A stretch of 64,000 nt of DNA from Leptobrachium leishanense. Taxonomy: Eukaryota; Chordata; Amphibia; Anura; Megophryidae. Below the pieces are notes generated by a model, which saw only the letters and a list, made by a program, of their open reading frames with translations, was not told the origin of the DNA and did not search any database. The translations under genes were made by a program, and so were the position numbers. The stretch is from the NCBI GenBank assembly GCA_009667805.1, contig CM019071.1, forward strand, positions 46,821,593-46,885,592, written 5' to 3'. This document shows positions 1 to 64,000 of this stretch, one piece after another (the stretch's first letter is position 1; each line of letters opens with the position of its first letter).

Positions 1-1068
1 GAGGTGCTTCCCAGCAGTGTGTGGATTCATATGCTGTATTAATTATACTGCAGAGAGGCGCTTCCCAGCAGTGTGTGGATTCATATGCTGCATTAATTAT
101 ACCGCAGAGAGGCGCTTCCCAGCAGTGTGTGGGATTCATATGCTGTTAATTATACTGCAGAGAGGTGCTTCCCAGCAGTGTGTGGATTCATATGCTGCAT
201 TAATTATACTGCAGAGAGGCGCTTCCCAGCAGTGTGTGGATTCATATGCTGCATTAATTATACTGCAGAGAGGCGCTTCCCAGCAGTGTGTGGATTCATA
301 TGCTGCATTAATTATACTGCAGAGAGGTGCTTCCCAGCAGTGTGTGGATTCATATGCTGCATTAATTATACTGCAGAGAGGCGCTTCCCAGCAGTGTGTG
401 GATTCATATGCTGCATTAATTATACCGCAGAGAGGCGCTTCCCAGCAGTGTGTGGATTCATATGCTGCATTAATTATACTGCAGAGAGGTGCTTCCCAGC
501 AGTGTGTGGATTCATATGCTGCATTAATTATACTGCAGAGAGGCGCTTCCCAGCAGTGTGCGGATTCATATGCTGCATTAATTATACTGCAGAGAGGCGC
601 TTCCCAGCAGTGTGTGGATTCATATGCTACATTAATTATACTGCAGAGAGGTGCTTCCCAGCAGTGTGTGGATTCATATGCTGCATTAATTATACTGCAG
701 AGAGGCGCTTCCCAGCAGTGTGTGGATTCATATGCTGCATTAATTATACTGCAGAGAGGTGCTTCCCAGCAGTGTGTGGATTCATATGCTGCATTAATTA
801 TACTGCAGAGAGGTGCTTCCCAGCAGTGTGTGGATTCATATGCTGCATTAATTATACTCGCAGAGAGGCGCTTCCCAGCAGTGTGCGGATTCATATGCTG
901 CATTAATTATACTGCAGAGAGGCGCTTCCCAGCAGTGTGTGGATTCATATGCTACATTAATTATACTGCAGAGAGGTGCTTCCCAGCAGTGTGTGGATTC
1001 ATATGCTGCATTAATTATACTGCAGAGAGGGGGTTCCCAGCAGTGTGTGGATTCATATGCTACATTGA
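1..1068. repeat. 54-bp minisatellite, about 19-20 copies
   Basis: A 54-bp unit recurs head to tail; starts of the GCTTCCCAGCAG block fall at 6, 60, 114, 167 and 221, and so on. Copies differ by a few substitutions and rare 1-bp indels. Each unit contains CTGCAG, CATATG and TTAATT. Because 54 is a multiple of three and the unit happens to lack stops in several frames, long reading frames run through it on both strands. They have no coding signature and should not be annotated as genes. The array probably extends left of the window. Confidence 0.97.
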
Positions 1069-1390
1069 AACCTATGGGTTAAAAAGCCTTGTTTCTTTAA
1101 AAAAAATGGTAGGAAACCTAAAATTTTACTCAGCAAATATCTAAAATAATCCTAAAAGAATAAATACGTAAAGAAACTTTCATTCTATTGGTAGTAATCT
1201 ACTTGCCATTTTTAAATAAGCAGTAAAAAAATGAAATAACTCATAAAAAAGCGAAACACCAACTGAACCGAATCACCCGAAATGATCCGAATAGCCAAAA
1301 TTTTCCGAAATTTCGGGTGGTCAATATTTCGCTTTCAGAAATACGAAATGCACATCTCTAGTAATGTGGTGCTCCTAAAGAAAGCAGATA
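1069..1390. other. AT-rich spacer with one transposon end
   Basis: No gene is seen. The stretch around 1260-1360 is rich in CCGAAA-type words and ends in GAAATGCACATCTCTA (to 1360). This resembles the right terminus of the hAT-type elements elsewhere in the window that end in GCACATCCCTA. No matching left end was found inside the window, so it is a fragment or an element whose other end is lost. Confidence 0.4.
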
Positions 1391-2710
1391 CAGTCAGGTC
1401 CAGAAATATTGGGACATGGACACAATTGTAACATCTTTGGCTCTATACACCACCACAATGGAGTTGGAATGAAACAAACACAATGTGCTTTAACTGCAGA
1501 CTGTCGGCTTTAATTTGAGGGTATGTACTTCCAACTCAGGTGAACGGTGTAGGACTTACAGCAGTTTGCAGATGTGCCCCCACTTGTTAAGGGACCAAAA
1601 GTAATGGGACAGAATAATAATCATAAATCAAACTTTCCCTTCTTAATACTTGGTTACAAATCCTTTACAGTCAATCACAGCCTGAAGTCTGGAACGCATA
1701 GACATCACCAGACGCTGGGTTTCATCCCTGGTGATGCTCTGCCAGGCCTCTACTGCAACTGTCTTCAGTTCCTGCTTGTTCTTGGGGCATTTTCCCTTCA
1801 GTTTTGTCTTCAGCAAGTGAAATGCATGCTCAATGGGATTCAGGTCAGGTGATTGACTTGGCCATTGAATAACATTCCACTTCTGTCCCTTCAAAAACTC
1901 TTTGGTTGCTTTTGCAGTAAGCTTTGGGTCATTGTCCATCTGCTCTGTGAAGCGCCGTCCAATGAGTTCTGCAGCATTTGGCTGAATGTGAGCAGATAAT
2001 ATTTCTCGAAAAACCCTCTGTATTCACTCTGTTGAAGTCTTCTCTCGATTGTTGACTTTGACACACATACACCTACCTCCTGGAGAGTGTTCTTGATCTG
2101 GCCATCTGTTGTGAAGGGTATTTTCTTCACCAGGGAAAGAATTCTTCGGTCATCCACCACCGTTGTTTTCCGTGGTCTCCTGGGTCTTTTGGTGTTGCTG
2201 AGCTCACCGGTGCGTTCCTTCTTTTTTGAGAATGTTCCAAAGAGTTGTTTTGGCCACGTCTAATGTTCTTGCTATCTCTCTGATGGGTTTGTTTTGTTTC
2301 TTCAGCCTAATGATGGCTGGCTTCACTGATAGTGACAGTTCTTTGGATCTCATCTTGAGAGTTGACAGCAACAGATTCCAAATGCAAATAGCACACTTGT
2401 GATGAACTCTGGGCCTTTTATCTGCACATTGTAATTGGGGTAATGAGGGAATATCACACACCTGGCCATGGAACAGCTAAGAAGCCAATTGTCCCATTAC
2501 TTTTGGTCCCTTAACAAGTGGGGGCACATCTGCAAACTGCTGTAAGTCCTACACCGTTCACCTGAGTTGGATGTACATACCCTCAAATTAAAGCTGACAG
2601 TCTGCAGTTAAAGCACATTGTGTTTGTTTCATTCCAACTCCATTGTGGTGTTGTATAGAGCCAAAGATGTTACAATTGTGTCCATGTTCCAATATTTCTG
2701 GACCTGACTC
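1391..2710 (-). mobile_element. Tc1/mariner element with long TIRs, internally deleted
   Basis: Long terminal inverted repeats of roughly 215 bp begin CAGTCAGGTCCAGAAATATT at 1391 and mirror the sequence ending at 2710. The inner TIR part includes the ACCAAAAGTAATGGGAC block. The element is flanked by TA on both sides (1389-1390 and 2711-2712), the Tc1 target duplication. Transposase remnants lie on the minus strand. At 1320 bp it is shorter than the usual 1.6 kb, because the middle of the transposase is missing. It is non-autonomous and dead. Confidence 0.93.
1643..2353 (-). pseudogene. Tc1 transposase remnant
   Basis: The minus strand, read in pieces across frameshifts, encodes an N-terminal paired-like helix-turn-helix (starting MRSKELSLSV, with IREIARTLDVAKTTLWNIL) near 2353-2204. 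A second HTH part with STIERRLQQ follows, then the C-terminal DDE part with MDNDPKLTA and WPSQSPDLNPIEH, ending at 1643. In the family these last two motifs carry the second Asp and the Glu/Asp of the DDE triad. The segment with the first catalytic Asp is absent, and the total is about 237 codons against roughly 340 in intact Tc1 transposases. The product cannot be active. Confidence 0.92.
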
Positions 2711-2712
2711 TA

Positions 2713-3402
2713 TCTCTCTCCCTTGATATAGAGAGATAACCATTCATACCCCTATGACCTTTTAATTACAAAAAATTGTGAGCTAAAGATGTTAAGAATA
2801 TACAGCTCTTGATGTGGAATGAATATTTATTAATATTCAAACTGCTGAATATTTTTAATTTATTTTTCATTCGGTCTCTCGCTATTAATTGGGTTATTGA
2901 GCTAATATACAGTAGCTCTAAACAGTATTTAATGCTTTGGTATATCTCAGATCTAGAGTGCTCTCTGCTCTGACCGAATAATTTTGGTGCACATTGTTTT
3001 AATTGTTCGTATTAAATATCAAACGCTATTGGTCTCAATGGTTTTTTTTGTTTCAATAAAAGTTAATTTTTTATTATTTGAGTCCATAAACCTGTCAAGG
3101 TGTTTCTTTTATATTAGTTCATAGGCTATGTGTGCCTAGGGTTACTCCCTTATCATGGACTCTAACCACCAGTGATGAGAATCCCTCTTTTCGGGGCATC
3201 CTAGTTGGGTTCCCTTGTCTATATCCAGCCATATTAACGTTTGTATAATTTCTCATAAACGTATTTCCACAATAATTATTTTATCCAGGTTCCGTATAAT
3301 AGATAAATAAACTCAGAATGTTTTGGAATAATTTTTCGATTGTGGAAAATGTGATATTAATCATACGTTTCTTACAGTTATTGCATTCCATGTGTTCCTC
3401 AG
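2713..3402. other. Intron 4 of CYP2 gene A, no further feature seen
   Basis: AT-rich sequence between the Tc1 element and exon 5. No ORF, RNA gene or repeat family was recognised. The last 60 bases contain the pyrimidine-rich tract and AG acceptor of exon 5. Confidence 0.5.
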
Positions 3403-30994
<27,592 letters not shown>

Positions 30995-31009
30995 TAATAA
31001 TAATTGGCC

Positions 31010-31015
31010 AATAAA
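31010..31015 (+). terminator. Polyadenylation signal of gene A (candidate)
   Basis: AATAAA 15 bases after the stop codon. It is very close, so the 3' UTR would be short; a more distal site is possible but none stands out. Confidence 0.5.
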
Positions 31016-33160
31016 ATAGGCTCTGGATTTGATTGGGGCAGCATTTGGCACTTTGTTGACTGTTTCCAGTTGGGTCGGTTTCATTACGTCTCTGACACTG
31101 CCTGACGGTGAGAATGTGATGATGATATAACATAAATTCTGGGTTTAGGAAACGACACCATAAGTACATGTAACACTTAGAAATATATCTTGTGTATGTA
31201 GGGTTTTTCTCTTTCCTTTTTGCTCTTGCGGTCGTTTTAATGATGTCTTCCTCTTTAGGGTTATTCCTCTGATGTAAATCATTAGATATGTGCACGGCGA
31301 TAAAATTTGCTTTGTTTCGCTTTCATTTGTTAAGCTAAAAATTTTGGTTTGTTATTTTCATTATGTCTCAAAGATCTGTTTTCTGTTATGTCGGAAAATT
31401 ACAGTAATATACTTTGTTTCGAATCAATTTGTAATCTGGGAATGTCGTTTGCGCATTATCCCGTATAGATTTCTAATTTTCGGAATGTTGTTTACTCGTT
31501 CCGAAACGATTTGTAATTTCTGAATGTTGTTTATTCGTTGTTCCGAATCAATTTGTATTTTCGGGAAGTCGATTAGTCGTTGATGAGTTTTTAATTTCTT
31601 ATTTCAGAATCCCGTCTTCCAACCTTTCTGCATTTTTTTAGTGTTCAATTTTTTTTTTCGTTATTGCTTTGAGACCTAAAGGAGGGAGTTTTACTCTCGG
31701 AAGCATCATCTTTATCTGTAAAACATGATATTAGTCCAAATTAAAAAGGTGCAGTGTGTCCTGCAATACTCTGCTGATACTTTTTGTAATTACTATTAAG
31801 TTACTAGGTAGCTGAAACTATTTGACATGTGCACAAGCGGAACAATTCGGCAAGGTTCAGATTATTTCGGAAACCAAAAATATGGGATTCTGAAATAATC
31901 AGTATCAGCTGATTTGGAATTTCGAATGTTTCTTATATCAGCCAAATTTGGAATATTGAAATATAGTCGTCTGTTTCCAATTTTTAAAGGCTCATCCTTA
32001 GGGCAGCTGAGGCAGCTCCCTACCATTTTTTTTTCTTTGCAATAAAAATAATTAAAACTATATTTTGCTTCTGTCTTTCTTTGCATCATTAAACATGTGC
32101 ATGATTGATAAAATGGGTTATGTCCCTTCAAGCACCTTCCTTGTTCCCTTCTTAACTGTTGCTAGGCAGAGTAAAAAACATAACCTGATCATTTGTCTTG
32201 GACATCTTCTAGAAATCTGATAAGGACTCTATGGGGAGGGTCCTAAAATTCATGATCGGCAGCTATCTGGGAGCTCCCTGCTGCTTACTAATTGAGTACT
32301 GAGAGATGTCAAACAGACCTGGCCAAGCTAGCATTTGGGGCTTGATTGTAGATCTTTTATACTTCACAGAGCAGAAACATGCCTTAACCCCTTAATGACA
32401 GAGAATGCAGATGTAAGTTGAGGTTTTCTTGTCTCAATGTGCTAAGTATTATCAGTAAATATTTAATTTCTTATTTCAGTCCAGCCTAAGGCAGTGTATT
32501 TTTCTATATGATTTGTTGAATTTTGTCACCGTGTTACGCCTCCATATAATTTTAAAAAAGCTACGATCGTTAAGTAAAGTCATGCCAGTGATTAACAATC
32601 CCTGTGATTGTTGAGCTTATCAGCAGAAGAGGATAAGGGCACTCCAGCTTATATTCAGCAAAAACTGTTTTAGTTTTCATCAAAGATGACGTTTCGACTA
32701 AAAACGTCATCTTTGAAACAAGCTCTAAAAAATTGCCTTTAATATAAGCTATAATGCCCGTATCGTCTTCTACTAAAACCAACAAAAGCAAAGACCGTCA
32801 TGCATGGAAATCATAGATTTAAATCTAACTAGAAAATTATACACCTATCCTTCACAGTATGGTATATAATATGTGGGAGTTCACTGAACAGGAAAGTGAA
32901 AAAGTCACTGGTGGACACAACGATATCAAAGCGGTTATTCAGAGGGAGGTTATTCAAGGGCTCTCTTGTTCGCTGTACTTCAGCGAGTTAAATTTGCCGA
33001 CCCCGTGGTGACTTCAGCATTTAACACAGGGTCCCTGAAGTGCGGCAAATCAACCTACCAAAAGCATCCGATAAACCGCTGAAGTGATCCACTAAACGTA
33101 TTCTCAAACCGCCAAATCGAAAACTTAAAGCACCGCAAAAGTTCTAAATCTATACGAACC
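31016..33160. other. Intergenic region between the two CYP2 genes
   Basis: No gene seen. 31283 (TAGATATGTGCACGG) and 31824 (GACATGTGCACAAGCGG) look like ends of the TAGxxATGTGCA hAT-type family, with CCGAAA/TTCGGA-rich interior, but no complete pair could be drawn. A lone piggyBac-like end (TTAACCCCTTAATGACAG) lies near 32385. The remainder is AT-rich unique DNA. Confidence 0.5.
32680..32716. repeat. Perfect 15-bp-stem hairpin
   Basis: TCAAAGATGACGTTT and AAACGTCATCTTTGA flank a 7-base loop. It lies in a broader inverted context (AGCTTATATT / AATATAAGCT outside), so it is probably the core of a small MITE. Confidence 0.7.
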
Positions 33161-33162
33161 TG

Positions 33163-34042
33163 TGTATGTGTCACTGGGTGCATCCACTGTGGGATATTTC
33201 CCTCTATATGTGTCGTGGGTGCATCCATTGTGTGATATTTTCCTCTATATGTGTCGTGGGTGCATCCATTGTGTGATATTTTCCTCTATATGTGTCACTG
33301 GGTGCATCCACTGTGTGATATTTCTCTCTATATGTGTCACTGGGTGCATCCATTGTGATATTTTCCTCTATATGTGTCACTGGGTGCATCCATTGTGTGA
33401 TATTTTCCTCTATATGTGTCACTGGGTGCATCCATTGTGTGATATTTTCCTCTATATGTGTCACTGGGTGCATCCACTGTGTGATATTTCTCTCTATATG
33501 TGTCACTGGGTGCATCCATTGTGTGATATTTTCCTCTATATGTGTCACTGGGCGCATCCATTGTGTGATATTTTCCTCTATATGTGTCACTGGGTGCATC
33601 CATTGTGTGATATTTTCCTCTATATGTGTCACTGGGTGCATCCACTGTGTGATATTTCCCTCTATATGTGTCACTGGGTGCATCCATTGTGTGATATTTT
33701 CCTCTATATGTGTCACTGGGCGCATCCATTGTGTGATATTTTTCCTCTATATGTGTCACTGGGCGCATCCATTGTGTGATATTTTCCTCTATATGTGTCA
33801 CTGGGCGCATCCATTGTGTGATATTTTCCTCTATATGTGTCACTGGGACGCATCCATTGTGTGATATTTCGCTCTATATGTGTCACTGGGTGCATCCATT
33901 GTGTGATATTTTCCTCTATATGTGTCACTGGGTGCATCCATTGTGTGATATTTTCCTCTATATGTGTCACTGGGCGCATCCATTGTGTGATATTTTCCTC
34001 TATATGTGTCACTGGGCGCATCCATTGTGTGATATTTTGTGT
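33163..34042. repeat. 42-bp minisatellite in the gene B 5' flank
   Basis: The unit GTGTCACTGGGTGCATCCAT plus TGTGTGATATTTTCCTCTATAT (42 bp) is present about 21 times. Since 42 is a multiple of three, ORFs run through in several frames on both strands; none is a gene. It ends about 320 bp before the start codon. Confidence 0.97.
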
Positions 34043-34359
34043 TTGTAAATTGCCCCCACGCAGTGTTTATATTATTGCATCAAGAAAACAAGATGATACA
34101 ATCTTTATTTCATTAATATTGTTTTTTCCATTGTATGAAACTTTGCCAAAAATAATAAAAAAGATCTTATCCATATTTAAAAAAAAAAAAAAAGAATATC
34201 GTAGGAACGCAATATATAAAAAATGCATTGGCAAATAAACGTGCAGACTCAGTGCGGTTTTGGAACGTTTCCCAGAGACTCCACCTCTTTAATTATGCTG
34301 CATTTATTCATGCGAATCTATCTGTTGCGAATTCTAAGAGGATTAGGGACGCGTCCACC
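34043..34359 (+). promoter_or_regulatory. Proximal promoter and 5' UTR of gene B (inferred)
   Basis: The unique sequence between the 42-bp array and the ATG. TATATAAA at 34213-34220, about 140 bp upstream of the start, is the best TATA candidate. AAATAAACG at about 34232 resembles a forkhead site. The start codon context CCACCATGG is a near-ideal Kozak sequence. The transcription start is not determinable from sequence. Confidence 0.45.

Positions 34360-64000
<29,641 letters not shown>

Noticed and set aside
17..1144. Long ORFs (up to 375 codons) on both strands across the 54-bp array
   Set aside because: The repeat length is divisible by three and the unit lacks stops in several frames. The same array is open in overlapping frames on both strands, which real genes are not.
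33162..34238. Cysteine-rich repeat ORFs near gene B, possibly a secreted repeat protein
   Set aside because: The 42-bp minisatellite is open in several frames on both strands; periodicity artefact.

Overview
The window is vertebrate nuclear DNA, most likely from an anuran amphibian. It carries two tandem cytochrome P450 family 2 (CYP2) genes on the + strand, and their introns are inflated by transposons and minisatellites. The frog assignment is an inference. It rests on the CYP2 tandem pair with standard nine-exon architecture together with Tc1, hAT, Helitron, Harbinger/piggyBac-like MITEs, a CR1/L2-type LINE and a Gypsy element. No bacterial features, CRISPR arrays, tRNA or rRNA genes were seen.

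Genes. Gene A contributes exons 5-9 (3403-30994); exons 1-4 lie upstream of the window. Gene B contributes exons 1-6 and the first 107 bp of exon 7 (34360-64000, cut by the window end). All complete internal and terminal exons have the lengths typical of CYP2 genes (163, 150, 161, 177, 142, 188, 142, 182 bp), GT-AG borders and open frames. Both should encode ER-anchored haem monooxygenases of about 493 residues. Gene A keeps the ExxR, haem-cysteine and a near-normal I-helix motif. Gene B has an unusual I-helix motif (GGIEG) that lacks the usual catalytic threonine.

Layout. 1-3400: a 54-bp minisatellite and a dead Tc1 element. 3580-16510 (intron 5A): a solo LTR, then a 33-bp minisatellite split by a 9.6-kb nested hAT composite. 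That composite contains a Harbinger-like MITE, which is split by an almost full-length LINE with a 2A-like peptide motif. The LINE 5' region is itself hit by another hAT-type element and by a Helitron. 16653-24044 (intron 6A): a second copy of the solo LTR, then a 36-bp minisatellite split by a Gmr1-like Gypsy element with integrase upstream of reverse transcriptase. 24233-29461 (intron 7A): a 29/35-bp minisatellite split by a second copy of the nested hAT composite. 31016-34359: intergenic, with a 42-bp minisatellite ending about 320 bp before the gene B start codon. Introns of gene B hold 36-bp, 51-bp, ATT/ATC, 17-bp and GGTCTGGGCC-type arrays. They also hold a hAT element with a broken transposase gene (44130-50711), its short deletion derivative (60170-61492), piggyBac-like MITEs built of serial hairpins, and a 72-bp perfect palindrome.

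General pattern. Most introns carry a private minisatellite, often ending close to a 3' splice site. Transposons inserted into these arrays have left readable target duplications, so the insertion order can be reconstructed. All long ORFs inside the arrays are artefacts of periodic sequence.
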